A stretch of 64,000 bases of DNA from Himantopus leucocephalus (lineage: Eukaryota > Chordata > Aves > Charadriiformes > Recurvirostridae): positions 51,261,961 through 51,325,960 of the forward strand of contig RSEF01000031.1 of assembly GCA_003993805.1 (NCBI GenBank), written 5' to 3'. The notes beneath the pieces are model-generated. The model did no database searches, was not told the DNA's origin, and saw nothing but the letters and a program-made list of their open reading frames with translations. The stretch's first letter is position 1, and every line of letters begins with the position of its first letter. Shown here piece after piece: positions 1 through 12,748 of the stretch. Both the position numbers and the translations under genes were made by a program.

Positions 1-1662
1 CTTTTAGTCTGCTGTCCACCATTAAACTCACTTGGAAGTGAAATTTCAGAACATGGTTTCTAAATTTTTGAAAAGTTTATCAGACATCTAATCACCACCT
101 CCCCATGATGGCAATAATTTTGAGAAACCAATCTATATTTAGTACATTCACTTATATCCTTTCCACACTTTCCATGTAGGAAAATTGACTGCCAGCTAAA
201 AAGCTAACCTGTTGGAATCTCTCCCATTCTTACAACCTCTGCACTCTTGTACAAACACTTCTCTTTTTCTTTCCCTCTGTAAAATTTAATTGTAACGTAT
301 GTACTGCACCGTTGTATATTTAAAAAGAAGTCTGGTAACCCAAACAAGGAAAATAAGGGCAGTGGTTTCTGAGCAGCAATTACACCAACAGGTTATTTTG
401 AATACATTGTGAAAACAGAGAAAGCTTCACCAAACCTGATCAAAACCTTCACACTGGCTAAAGGATATCACAGTTTTCATCTCCTCTGGAGCCATGTAAC
501 ACAAACAATGACTTACTGATTTTTCTATAGAGGGATGCCGTAAAGAAAGGTGTTCATTTTAGCAGTAGTGCAGCTACACTACATTTTAACAAGCCCAGCC
601 TAAGAAAACTACACATAAGCCAGGCTTAACACAGAAGACTTCACAAAAATTTAATGAAGGTAAAAACTTAAAAATTTCCTGATTCACATACCTGTCTAAG
701 TTTAGAGAGGAACCCAGAAGGTCACAGGGCTCCTGACCCCTATCCAAACTGATGCTTTACTGACACTGAGGGCTACAGGTGGGATATCAGCCTTAGAAGT
801 GTGTCTAGTCCATGTGTTTCTGGAAAGCTAGGATGCTGATTTCTGCACAGTTATCAGATTTTTCTGTGGCAAGACTCAACATACGTGTGCGCTCAGATTA
901 TTTATTTCGGAAAGAAATAATTCCTTTTAGGACAATAAGTATAACTGTTTCCTGAAACCTCAACTCATAAACCAAAAAGTCCACCATAAAATTTGGTGAA
1001 GTATCACATTAGCTTTCATTTGCCCTAAAAGAACTTTAACAAATGTATATTTGAAATCTAGATTTCAAATTCTGTGAAATCTTTGCAAAATACTTACAAA
1101 TGACCCAAAATATTAATGAAAATTTTTACTTTGTGATAAAAGAATACCATATATATCAAAGGAAGGAACTTGATTCCTCCACTTACCTTTGTGAATTATT
1201 TGCTTTTGTAAGACATTATGAGATTTAGATTGCATGTTTGTTTGGGTTTTATAATTAGAGAATGGACTTTTGCCGTTGAGACCACTTCAGGAAGTATAGT
1301 ATCTTTTTATATTTATGAATACAGTGGTAACTGGTCAAATTTCAAATGAAGGAAAGAGCCTATTAGAACATTTTAAACAATAAATATCTAGCTTTCTAAA
1401 TTGTTAAATTATTTCCTTACACACAAGTATTACAGAAAAATAGATGATCACTGGTCTACCAATCTGATAGATAGAGTAAGTGCAGTAATATAGAGTTTGG
1501 CCCTCCACTAAACCGTAATAAAAACTTCCCATTTTCCCAAATCTATTTTGAAGATATTTTGTTATGGAGTCACAGATTTTATTTGCCTTGGTTTTGTTCA
1601 GATATTAGGAATTGATAATATTAATTCTGAGACAGGATATATGGGGAAAATATCTGAGTCAT
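1..1662. other. Intergenic, no gene seen
   Basis: This AT-rich stretch has no open frame with recognisable protein features, no RNA gene and no repeat family that I can name. It lies upstream of the first CR1 fragment. Confidence 0.6.
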
Positions 1663-1705
1663 TCACGGAATCATGGAATCACAGAATTTTCAGAGTTGGA
1701 AGGGA

Positions 1706-1805
1706 NNNNNNNNNNNNNNNNNNNNNNNNNNNNNNNNNNNNNNNNNNNNNNNNNNNNNNNNNNNNNNNNNNNNNNNNNNNNNNNNNNNNNNNNNNNNNNN
1801 NNNNN
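1706..1805. other. Assembly gap, exactly 100 N
   Basis: A run of exactly 100 Ns, the usual placeholder for a scaffold gap of unknown size. It falls inside the CR1 fragment, between its terminal tail and the RT region. Open frames that cross it are not meaningful. Confidence 0.99.
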
Positions 1806-3157
1806 ACCTATGAGGGTGTTATGGGAGACAGTGTCAAAAGCCTTGCTGTAGACAACGTCCACTGCTCTCCCCTCATCCACCCAGCCAGTTATGGCATTAT
1901 AGAAGGCTATCAGATTGGTCAAGCACGACTTCCCCTTGGTGAATCCATGTTGACCACTCCTGATATTCTTTTCCTCTACATGCTTAGAGATGACATCCAG
2001 AGTGATCTGTTTCATCACCTTTCCAGGGGTGGAGGTGAGACTAACCGGCCTGTAGTTTCCTGGGTCCTTCTTTTTGACCTTTTTAAGACTGGCATGACTT
2101 TGGCTTTCATCCAGTCCTCAGGTACCTCTCCTGTTCTCCATGACCTTTCAAAGATGATGGAGAGCACCTTCACAGTAACATCTGCCAGCTCCCTCAGCAC
2201 TTGTGGGTGCATCCTATCAGACCCCAGGGATATGTGGGTGTTAAGTTTGCCTAAATGATCCTTAATACCACCCTCCTCGACCAAGCGAAAGTCTTCCTTT
2301 CTCCAGACTTTGGCTTTTACCTCCATGGTCTGGGGTTCCTGAGGGCCAGCCTTAGCAGTAAAGACTGTAGCAAAGAAGGCATTCAGTAACTCTGCCTTCT
2401 CTGCATCGCCTGTCACCAGGACACCCACCTCCTTCAGCAGTGGGCCCACATTTTCCCTAGTCTTCCTTTTGCGACTGATGTACTTGAAGAAATCCTTCTT
2501 GTTGTCCTTGACATTCCTTGCCAGGTTTAATTCCAAGTAGGCATTAGCCTTCCTTCTTGCATCCCTGCATACTCTGACAACTTTCCTATATTCCTCCCAG
2601 GTGGCCAGGCCTTTTTTCCACATTCTTTAAACTTCCTTCTTCCGTCTGAGTTCTTCCAGGAACTCCTTGCTCATCCATGCAAGCCTCCTGCCTCCTTTGC
2701 TTCATTTCTTACTCCTAGGGATGCCCTGATCTTGAGCTTGGAGGAAGTGGTGCTTGAATATTAACGAGCTCTCTTGCACCCACCTTCCTTCTAGAGCCTT
2801 AACCCGTGGTAGGTCTTTGAAGAGGACAAAGTTAGCTCTCCTGAAGTCTAGGGTTGTAATCCTACTTATTGCCCTGATTTTTTCACGCTGGATCCTGAAT
2901 TCCACCATCTCATGGTCACTGCATCCAAGGCTGCCCCTACCCTTCACATCCCCCAACTAGTCCTTCTTTGTCAGCACAAGGTCCAGCAGCGCACCTCTCC
3001 TCGTTGGTTCCTCCACCACCTCTGTCAAAAAGTTATCATCAATGCTCTGCAGAAACCTCCTGGACTGTGCGTGCCTGACTGTGTTGCCTTTCCAGCAAAT
3101 ATCAGGGTGGTTGAAGTCCCCCATGAGAACCAGGGCCTGTGATCATGAGGTTATTTC

Positions 3158-3215
3158 CAGCTGTCTGTAGAAGGCCTCTAGAAGAAAAAGAAGCAGCTGT
3201 CTGTAGAAGGCCTCT
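3158..3215. repeat. 22-bp direct duplication at the CR1 edge
   Basis: The 22-base segment beginning CAGCTGTCTGTAGAAGG occurs at 3158-3179 and again at 3194-3215, offset 36 bases, with an A-rich spacer. The segment belongs to the CR1 body, so this is a small local duplication at the element's 5' truncation point. Confidence 0.85.
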
Positions 3216-6200
3216 TTCTGCAATCCTACATTTGCTATACTGAATTTCTGACAATAGTACTGAGTGGATCCACAGTATCATAGACACAGGGAGTCTACGT
3301 TAATGATAGCATTTGCTTCAGAGGAATTATAAATGTTTCATTGATTATCTTCAAATGTCCCTTGTAAGATTGTAAAGATCTAATTCCTATGTCTTGTGCC
3401 TACTAAAATAAAGTTGCAATAAAAGGTGAGGAAAAGGCGAGCCCATTACTATTCAGCAGTGTTCATCACAATCCTCCTGGGCCTGTTTAAGCACCTGGCC
3501 CAGAAAATTAGAGAAAAACCCTCTAGCTTTTACCCTCCAGGATACCCTCCCCCACAGCAGCATGGGGGAAACCTGTCTTTTCATCACACTTTCTGACTCT
3601 GCGTCAGATCAGTTACAGCAAAATTTCCAAGTCAGTATGCAAATAACTCCAATTACAAGAACAGGAGGTACTTGCTCTCTGAAGTTCATGGTCCAGCTGA
3701 TCTGTGGCTTCTTGTCTGTCTTTGATGGTGAGGCCAGGAGGAAGGAAGGCTACAGACAGCTTGAATGTGTCTGTTGTGCAGTTTTAGCGTGGTCTGCCTA
3801 ATGGTGTGGTGTTTCAGACCCCTGTTGCACAGTGTGGGTTGTAGTTCTCTTCTGCTTTCTGCTGTGCAGTATTGTGGCTAGCAACAAGTCAGGGTTACAA
3901 ATTGTATTTGGAAGAGTTACTGAAGAACATTTAAGAGGCTGTGCTTCATTCCGCAATTAATTTTTGTGAGGGAATTTGTTAGGAACACTTTGTCATCTTT
4001 TTCATTCCTTTGTGAACACACAGAAGCTTTTTTCTGGCTCATTTCATAGGCTGTAACTGTTGATACTGTAAACAAAGTTTCCTAAAGACAGATGTCTGTG
4101 GCACTCCACAGAAAAAGGAAAAAAAAATCCTCAGATACCTCAAGTACGTCTTAGCAGCTGCAGTAGTTGGCACTGACTATGAGAGCTGTGCAACATTAAG
4201 TTTTATGGTTTTCTAAGCATTTCAGGTACCATTTTATACCATTCCATTGTATCAAGCTTTCCATTATTTTTGGCAGTACATCCTAAGGAATGTCTGCTTC
4301 ATTCAAAAGTAGTGCTTGTGCCAGTCTCAAACTGGGGTGAAAAAAGGAAGATGGGGGTGGGGGGAGCTGTGCATGAAAGGGATACCACATTCACAGATCA
4401 CCCTGTGCTTAAGGAGATGCTCACCACATTTACCAGTCACCTCATGTTTAAGGAGATCCTGATTTTTATGGCATGTTGAAATCACTTGGGAAGTTCAGTA
4501 ACTTTATTTGCCAGAAAAACATTCATTCATACAATTGCTTTACTTTGTTGGCTAATATAGTTACAGGAATCTAAGCATCACTCAGAGATGGAAAACTGGC
4601 TTCACTCAATTTAAGAAGAGAAAAAAAATATCTTTGAATATCTCTATTACTGAAGCACCTGTTTTGGGCAAAGTTGCATAATATAAGATTTTGGCTTAAA
4701 GCATTTTGTAACCAACTAAACTGTGTTGGTTTGGATGATGTTAAAAGTACTTTAAAGATGTTTCTTAGTTTTATGTCTAGACTTCAGCTCTGAGGTCACT
4801 AAGCGGCTGTATTTAGTAGGTGTTGGCACACTGGTACTTCAGCAGAAGTCTGTATAAGGAAATCTGAAGGTAGTGTACTGCTGACACTGCTTTAAGACAC
4901 CATTCCTTTGGCCAGCAAAGGGTTAATCGTGAAAGGGTTAATTGTGAAAATCCTGCCACAAGCTATGAAAACCCTTCTTCAGCTTAGTTACACCATTTCC
5001 CTGGTAGAAGAGCAGGGAAAACAAATCCAAGGTCCTCTAGTTCTGGATCGGCAATTCTCCTGGGAGGAAATAGAAGCTGTGTACGCTTGTGCATATTTAA
5101 GGTTTAAATGGGCATTAAAAGGTACATTTGGGTGGGGAATGGCAGGAGGGGGATGCATAGTTGAGGTCACAAAGTGGTGGCTGCTACTACCCAGAAAGGT
5201 TTATATCTAGCCACTTTTCTTCACACTAACTGTTAGTGTACTCCAGGAATAATCCTGTTGAAATCATTATGACTGTTCATATGGTTATAGGTCAGCTTGT
5301 GTCAGTATGCCAGCACCTGGCCCAAAGGAAAGGGAAAAGCGTCAATGAGACATTTTTCATTCCAGTTATGAGCAAGAAAAAGGGTGGGTCTTGCAGTTAG
5401 AATAGAGTAAGGACTGCCAGTAAAGTAAAGTAAGTGAGGGTAAAATTGATTATTGCCTGATGAGGGCAGAGTCTTTGTCCCCTGCAATGCATGAGACAGA
5501 CCCTAAACAAAGATCAGATGGGACTGGCTCTATTTTTTCTTATATCAGTTCCCCATACTTTATTGGAGTTATAGTGATATGAAGGGAAAATATATTATAA
5601 ATTGCTCTCTCTTAAAAATCTCAAAACCTCCACTTGGTATGTACAAACAAAAATTAGTATCAATTTGAAAGAAACCACATGGATTTGTCAGAAACAAAAG
5701 ATTTACCTGTGTTTGTTCAATAAATAATGGATATTCACTTCATTTACTGGACTTTAAGATCCGAAATAAAGGCCTCCAGCAGCTCTCTCTGAAATGTTGA
5801 TTTCAATGGCAACGTCATATATCTTCAGTACCAAGTAAAATTTCAAATATTTAAAGTAATTTGGTTTTCAAGCTAAATAGATATATTGTGAGGAATTGAG
5901 GGTTTTGAAATATTGACATATTTTGAGTAATCAGTCTTTCCAAAGCATAGGTGCATCTCAGGTATTTCATTCAAAACTCTTCCCTTCAAAAAATATGTAT
6001 GAAAACTTCAAAACTATTTGGAGATATTATTATTGAAACTATTATTATTGAAAACATTGAGAATTGCTATTAAAATAATAGTAATCTGAATGTGCACACC
6101 TTGGTTTAGAAATAGTGGAATGTTATCTACTAAAGGAAGGCTGTATTTCCCTCATTTAATGTCTCTGTTTTCCTTTTTGTTAAGAGTTCTCTGTAGATGT

Positions 6201-7051
6201 GACATTGTATCTCCCACATACGATATGCTGTGGCCAAGGCCTTTGACAGCACCAGCTTTCCTGTTCACAAGTACAGAGGGATAAAAACATTCTAGAAATA
6301 TCACTGCATTATATCCAGTTAAATATAATTTGTTATCTTAACTTTTGCTGAACTATTTGAAGGTACATTAAGAAAAAATATGGGTATAATCTGTAAATAT
6401 CAATAACATTTTTCTGTAGGACAAGAAAATAAGAATACTCTTTTTTTACCAGAGAGCTGGAATTTTTGGAAGCCTTACTCCTGTGTTAATGCACATCTCA
6501 TGCTTCAATACAGTACTGTTCCTAAAATACAGCACACTAATATTGAGTGTACAGAAGAGAATTTTCTTGATACAAGAATGTCCTGTGTGTGGTCAACATT
6601 TCATAGCTGCCTCTTAAAATGGTATATCCAGGATGGTTAAAGATGTGAAGTTACTTTGGTCTATGATATGCACATGCATGGCGGCATTTGTTTCAGAAAG
6701 AGGAGTTTTTTTAAAACTTTTGGCAAAAGCATCTACAAGTAACACAATACAAACCGGAGGCAGTGCAGTTATTGTGCACAGAACTAGCAAATGTCAAAAG
6801 GAAGTGCCTCCTCAGTGGTACAGACTAACCTGTGGAACACTTGTGTGTATGCAGGTTTCTCTGTTGGAAACAGGTAAGTGATTTCCTGTGGTTTTTTTTA
6901 CACCTTACACGTAAAAACAAAGTTTTAGAGAGTAAAGAGCTTGAAGACTTAAATGAATCCAATTATTTTGTATCTGTCAGCTACAATGATGTTCATCAAT
7001 AAGCAGTCCCTACATTCTAAACAATACGCTTCTTGTATGGCAGGGAACATG
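3216..7051. other. Intergenic, no gene seen
   Basis: AT-rich sequence without a supported coding region or a named repeat. The open frames here are short and lack family features. Around 4913-4945 there is a short near-duplicate of GGGTTAAT(C/T)GTGAAA, too small to interpret. Confidence 0.55.
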
Positions 7052-7629
7052 TGTACTGGTTTTGGCAGGGACAGAGTTAATTTTCTTCATTGTGGGTCGT
7101 ATAGTGCTATGGTTTGGATTTGTGACCAAAACAATGTTGATAACCACCCATGTTTTAGCTATTGCTGAGAAGTGCTTCCACAGCACCAGGGCATTTTCCG
7201 TGTCTCACGCTGCCCCACCATAGAGCAGGCTGGGGGTACACAGGAATTTGGGAGCAGACACAACTGGGACAGCTGACCCCAGCTGACCAAAGGGATACTC
7301 CAAACCATACTCCACCCTGCTCAGCAATAAAAAGCTGTGGGGAAGAGGCAGGAAGGGGGGACGTTTGGAGTTCTGGCGTTTGTCTTCCCAAGTAACACGT
7401 GATGAAGCCCTACTTTCCTGGAAGTGGCTTCACACCTGCCTGCCAATTCCTTTTTTTTTTTTTGCTCTGCTTGCTTGTGCAGCTTTTGTTTTGCCTATGA
7501 AACTGTGTCTATCTCAACACACAAGTTTTCTCACTTTTACCCTTCCAATTCTTTCCGCCCTCCCACCAGGGGCAAAGCGAGTGAGCAGTTGTGTGGGGGT
7601 GAGCCGCCTGCTGGGGTTAAACTGCAACA
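7052..7629 (+). mobile_element. Solo LTR of an avian endogenous retrovirus, sense
   Basis: A roughly 578-bp element starts TGTACTGGTTTTGGCAGGGA and ends in a GGGGTTAAACTGCAACA-type terminus, so it has the TG...CA ends of an LTR. Inside are a promoter-like AATAAAAAGCTG at about 7325 (the usual TATA position of this LTR type) and a U5-like segment with TCTCAACACACAAG and TCTCACTTTTACCCTTCC. No internal retroviral sequence flanks it, so it is a solo LTR. Flanks AACATG and TTATGG are not a clean target-site duplication. The LTR type is recalled from bird genomes, especially passerines. The element at 35186-35773 is a diverged relative in the opposite direction. Confidence 0.8.
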
Positions 7630-9046
7630 TTATGGAATCAAAATGTTGCGGTATTAGCTACACAGACACTTTTTAGATTTAATAGCCAGAGGTACTTGAA
7701 CTTTACTTAGCCTGGATAATTAACTTAATTTTTGGACCAATGGCTTCCAAATAGTTTGCACCATCATTCTTAAACCTCAATATTTTTCATGCATCACTGT
7801 CCAACTTTACGCTGCAACTAAAGTTAATGCAATGTAATTAAAATCTGCGATTTAGTGCTTAAAATAGATCTTTAGGGCAACCACAAACTAGTTGCCATGG
7901 CTTTACAGATCAAGTATGGGAATCACAGCTCTAGACAAATCTAGAGAGTTTTTTTCATATTAGGCTTTAATCCTTCCCATATGAGAGCTGGAGTCCACTT
8001 TCTTAACTGCATCATTTAATCTGTGCAAAGATCTTTACTGACAAAATTTAAAATCTTCTTCCACCTACAATTTAGGTAGTGCCATATATGCAGCAATGTG
8101 CAATGTGAAGCAATAGGCAAGTATGTTTTAGAACCAGAGGAAGAGCTACATTGCTTCTTTGAGTTTCTCCAACACTCCATTTGTATTCAACACTATCATA
8201 TATAAATTTCTGCTTAAGTTAAAGTGTATAATTCCAACTGTCCTGTGGAAGGCTAGGAAAACAATTTGTGTTCCACACTCACACAACCTGTAGCTATGGA
8301 AGGGACGGACAGAATATGTTCCAAAATAAGGAAATGAAAACAAACAAGCCATACTTGCAGTAAAACAATACTATACTATAAGATTTTGTCTCAATTATTT
8401 CCTTTTAGATTAAAGGAAAAAAAATATCAAAAGTCTCCATGAAAGTGGTGTATTTCTCTTCCCAACAACATAGAATCTGCTCAGAAAATTCACTTCAACA
8501 ACTAAAAAAGACAGAAGTCAGTAGAAAAATATCTTTTTGGCAACATGTAGCAACAAAATTTCTGCTTTTCACATGGATGCAAGTTCTTTTTACTGTAAGA
8601 TTCAGACCAAACGGCATGTAACCAGGGGTGAAAAAGTAGCAGGGAGCAAACATAAGCTGGAATGGGGAACGCATTCTTAAGGAGCTTTGCTTAGTGGCAT
8701 TAAATGAAGCGTGATTTCCAGATGCATCTTTCAGCCCATGTTCCTGGAGAGCCAGACTCTGATTTGTCTAGCAGAAGGCAGTTTTTTCCCCTGCCTGACT
8801 TTCCTAATTCTCTCAGCTGCAGGTTCAGGAATTGCTGTAACTTGTTCTTTGGGATACATGTTTTCCTGCTCCAAAATTCTCATATAAAGCTCAGGACAAA
8901 ATGCTAACAATTCTTGTCAAAAACTTTTCCAGTCTTGTACTGTATTTGCCTCGTCAGGGCAATTTCTCTTGGTCGGCCCATTGTGCTCAGGAGGTATTCT
9001 TCCAAGCAGCTGTAGGCAACACAGTTTGTTCACATGACTGCAAAGG
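7630..9046. other. Intergenic, no gene seen
   Basis: Unannotated AT-rich sequence between the two LTRs. No coding, RNA or repeat feature can be supported. Confidence 0.55.
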
Positions 9047-9678
9047 TGTCCTGGTTTGAGTGACACAGGACTAATTCATCTTCTAATACTTGGGAAAATG
9101 GCACTTTTAGAAGACTCTAGTGTCTGAATTTGTGAAAATATTTACTTTATAGCCAGCTATGGTGTGTGGGTTTCAAGGTCTCAGTATTTTCGAGCTCACC
9201 AGGTGTGGGGATGAGCACTTGACACAAGCTGGTCAAAAGGATTATTTCATACCATGAATGTCACATTCAATATAAATTAGAAAGTTTGCTGTGAAGTTCG
9301 GTCTCTCCCCTGATGGCTGCCATCCTGAAAACTTCTTGACCCGGTGCCGGAACCCTGAGGCCTTCCCTTCGTCCTGAAGCCGTCACACTCGCAGTGTCTG
9401 ACATTTACTGTCCACTGCTGGGAGTGCACAGCTTCCTACTGATAGAATTGACTGAGTGTAAACTTTGCATATTCTGTGTTGGTGTTGGGATCAATATTGG
9501 TTCTTTAGTGCTATTAACATTAACTATCTAATCTTATTCTATTAAATCAGTTTATATTTCAACCCCCGGGTTTCTTTGTTTTTTCCCTATTCCCCTTCCT
9601 GCGTGGGAAGGGGTCATCAGGGGATGGAATGATTGTCTAAATTACAATAAATTGTTATGGGTTTCTCAAACCATAACA
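9047..9678 (+). mobile_element. Solo LTR (ERVL-like), with perfect 5-bp target duplication
   Basis: A 632-bp element starts TGTCCTGGTTTGAGTGACAC and ends CTCAAACCATAACA. It is flanked on both sides by AAAGG (9042-9046 and 9679-9683), a perfect 5-bp target-site duplication. This fits an intact solo LTR produced by LTR-LTR recombination. A TATA-like CAATATAAATTAG lies near 9269, followed by the characteristic GTGAAGTTCGGTCTCTCCC, and an AATAAATTG poly(A)-like stretch near the 3' end. A 5-bp duplication with this LTR type points to an ERVL-like (class III) family; the family name is from recall. Confidence 0.88.
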
Positions 9679-12222
9679 AAAGGTAAGACAAAGCATAAAT
9701 AAGATGAAATGCAGGGGAGAGGTTTAGTTTTATTTTTTAAGGAAAATTTAATTACCAAATGTAAAAGTGGCCAGATGTGCCTCCTTAAGTTCACAGGAGA
9801 CTTCTTTTCCATTTCCTAGACTCAAGTGTTTGGTACACAACAGAAATACTCATAATGTGGAACAGAGGCTTAGCTGACACTTCTACATACCAGGCTCAAA
9901 GGAAGGCACAAGAAAACTAGGGATGGTGACGAGGTCAAATTATTGGTGGATTCTGGTCAGCTTTTACTGGTGATGTGTTTCCTTCTGACCTAGTGCTTAA
10001 GCCAGTCTAATGTGACTGTGAAGTTGCCAAAATAGGCAATATATGAGACATCTGTAATCAGTTGCACAACTGACTTGAGTATCTGCTCTACAGTGTGCAT
10101 TTCAGCCATTCTAGAAGTTCCAGTTGCCCTTGTTCAGTGTATTTCTCAATGTCCATCAGTGAATTCCCATGCGTTTAGCATATGTGAGCATGTGGAAAAG
10201 TATTGAATGTCGCTGACTCTAGAGTATTTGAAATGCTGATTTCAGTTCAGTCAGCAAGAGCAACAGTTACATTGCACAATACCTCCATTAATTTCTTTTA
10301 ATCATGTCAAATTTTCAGAATTCTTACCCATGGGGGAAAAATGTGGGTTTGTATGTCCCTCTGTTATTTGCCTGGTTTTCTTGTTTGTCAAAGCTAAAGG
10401 AAAAAAACAGAAGACATTGTCATACTGATTTACAATAAAAGTAGAGACAACTTGGAATAGATATTACATATCTTATTTTTTACCATTTGAGACCTAAATG
10501 AATTTACTTGGAGATGGAAGGAAGAAACGGTATTTTGTTACTTACTATCTTAAAAAAACAGTTTTACCAGCTGAGTTTCTGTTTCCTGCCAGAAGGCAGA
10601 AACTGAGTTTTCAGTTTGCAACAAACGAAAAAACAAATTAGTCCTCCCCAGAATCTCTTGTACTCTTTTAAGCTCTGCTTCTTCAAGTGAGGGAAGAGTC
10701 TCATGGAAAAATCCTGGACACAAGTTGAAGTCAGTAACTGACAGTTAAATAAATTTGCAAGATTTACATGTGTGATATCTCTTAATCTAGCCATTGGGAA
10801 TATAATCTACATCAACAACTGCATGCATTTTAGTAGTTTCTGTGTATGCCATTCTTCTAAACAGGTGAGTTGTAAATTCCTAAGCTCAGTTGTTTCAGTA
10901 TCATATGAATTATATTTTTCCATCATACTAATCTGTTAACCTATGAATCTTTTCCTGATTGCAAAACCCTATCTTCTACGTTATTTCACAGCTTTCCCGT
11001 TTGATGTTTCAGGGATGGTCTTGAACCTCTTTCTGTTAGGTCATCTTCCATAAAGCTACGAGGAAGTTTCAGTCTGTCCGCTAAAACTGCTTCTCTCACT
11101 TCAAAAAAAGGATAGATATTATTCAGGTTTTGAAAATACCTGAAGATTCCTTTCAGGATAATGAAGAAAAACTTGAAATCATGCTTTCAAATCGATCCCA
11201 ATTGTCACTGCATGCAGATCATTCATTAAAAAAGAAAAAATGGAGGGGAAATAATGAGATCTTGTAGATGATATTACAAAAGTAACTTAGATATAAAGCC
11301 TAGATGGTGAAAACTGGGTCCTTTTGAATTCATGTGATGTATCAGTGAAAAATGTATTGCTTTTATTCAAAGAGCAGTTGAGTGAGAATAAATTTAATCA
11401 TACTGTCAGTTAACAGACTGGAGTATTTTGAGCCAAACTGAATAACCAGAACACTTATTTACTACATCAAGACCTGTTAAGTAAAAAAATCTGTCAGGCC
11501 TAATCCAGGGCAAATATCAGTCAAAAATATCTTGCTAAAAGGAAAGATTTTCAAATTAAAATGTCAAATAAATGAAAAATTAAGACTGTAAAGAGAGTTT
11601 GAAAAAATGGATTTCTGGAAATAAACGGCAGAATTAGGTTGTTCAGCAAAATGCAGTCTAGAGAGCTAACATCTTATTTATGTATGGAATATGGATTCAT
11701 CAAAACTCGTAAGTGATATGCAGCAACATAAAGAGTTCTTTAAATTTTTTGATACTTTTCACACAGAATACTGAGAAATTTTTTATTTTCATTTTCTGTC
11801 ATCTAAAAAATCCTTAGACTTATACAGACATCAACAATCTTAACTGACAGGCTATTTTATTAGTAACTTGAAATTAGAAAACATTAAGATATTGTCAGCT
11901 GTCTAAGGTGGGTGGTGTCCTTCCTGAAACTTGTAAGGCCTATTTCATGAGAGGCGTGAAGCCATATTGAACAGAGGAAAGATAATTTATCTCTTACAGA
12001 ATAAATGCCCTTTCTTTGCTACTACCTTTTCAAATGTAAAGTTTCTCCCACATATTTTCTTAGACCTTAAATGTAGAAATTGAGAGGATAAAAGGATGTG
12101 AAAAGTAATTACACAAGTGCAGGTAAAATGGGAATATCAGAGCAGAGCTGGCTAGTCTCAGCTCTGTCCGTAAAATATTTGCAGATCTTCTCACAGCACA
12201 GTCAAGTTAGGGTAAGAAATAA
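9679..12222. other. Intergenic, no gene seen
   Basis: AT-rich sequence in which I can support no coding region, RNA gene or named repeat. Open frames are short and of random composition. Confidence 0.55.
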
Positions 12223-12267
12223 TTGGAATGGAATGGAATGGAATGGAATGGAATGGAAGGGAATAGG
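12223..12267. repeat. (TGGAA)n pentanucleotide array
   Basis: About nine units of TGGAA, nearly perfect, with one AAGGG variant. It ends at the unknown base at 12268 and is followed by a CR1 fragment. The position fits a mutated and expanded CR1 tail (TAGAA type). Confidence 0.95.
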
Positions 12268-12268
12268 N

Positions 12269-12400
12269 ATCCCCCTGGTACTCTCCCTTTAAGTATTTAT
12301 AAGTATTCATAAGTTCCCCCCTCAGTCTTCTTTTCTCTAGACTAAAAAGACCCAAGTGCCTCAGCCTTTCTTCGCAAGGAAGATGCTCCAAATCCCGGAA
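12269..12400 (-). mobile_element. Short CR1 fragment, minus strand
   Basis: On the minus strand the sequence encodes the familiar CR1 3'-region peptide pieces [20 protein letters not shown] and NTYKYLKG (12390-12280), here truncated on both sides. It sits between two pentanucleotide arrays. Confidence 0.8.
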
Positions 12401-12520
12401 GAGAAAGCATTGCCAGTTGGAAATGGAGCAAAGGTTTCCAAAGGTGCGACAGCTTCTATAAGCTGCAAGGTCAGGAAGCCACTTTCTGCTTTCCTTTGGT
12501 TCGGCAGTGTTCACATTGAT

Positions 12521-12603
12521 ATGGAATGGAATGGAATGGAATGGAATGGAATGGAATGGAATGGCGTAGGGTAAAGTAGAATGGAATAGAATGGAATAGA
12601 ATA
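12521..12603. repeat. (TGGAA)n grading into (TAGAA)n array
   Basis: A perfect run of TGGAA units at 12521-12564 is followed by a 12-base break and then mixed AATGGAATAGAATGG units up to 12603. The array directly joins a CR1 3' end that begins GTTCCAGTTGG. The gradient from TGGAA to TAGAA is visible across the run. Confidence 0.95.
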
Positions 12604-12707
12604 GTTCCAGTTGGAGGGGGCCTACAAGGATCCTGTTGTCCAACTGTGTGACCGCTCCAGGGCTGACCATAGGTTAAAGGCCATTGTTAAGAGCATTGGG
12701 CAAATGC
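12604..12707 (-). mobile_element. CR1 3'-end fragment (copy A)
   Basis: The plus strand reads CCAGTTGGAGGGGGCCTACA and continues with a typical inverted CR1 3' region up to the unknown base at 12708. Copy B at 12749-12853 is nearly identical and shares the same unusual bases, so the two may be one locus assembled twice. Confidence 0.85.
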
Positions 12708-12708
12708 N

Positions 12709-12748
12709 TAGAATAGAATAGAATAGAATAGAATAGAATAGAATAGAA
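12709..12748. repeat. (TAGAA)n pentanucleotide array
   Basis: About eight TAGAA units, ending in GAACAG directly before CR1 copy B. TAGAATAGAATAG adjoining GTTCCAGTTGG is the usual inverted tail of an avian CR1. Confidence 0.95.

Larger units (their letters stand above)
1663..3215 (-). mobile_element. CR1 LINE fragment (ORF2 part), interrupted by gap
   Basis: Read on the minus strand, this is part of the second ORF of a chicken-repeat-1 (CR1) non-LTR retrotransposon. The 3' end of the element is near 1663-1705, where the plus strand shows the usual start of an inverted CR1 tail (GGAATCATGGAATCACAG, then GTTGGAAGGGA). Frames at 2623-2015 and 2018-1806 carry typical CR1 pre-RT and RT signatures: KDNKKDFFKYISRKRKT, VGPLLKE, HPQVLRELA, EDWMKAKV, and the RT block [16 protein letters not shown] with AFDTVSHNTL. 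The copy is 5'-truncated around 3215, carries stops and frameshifts, and is cut by 100 Ns. It is not functional. Family assignment is from recall of CR1 sequences. Confidence 0.88.
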
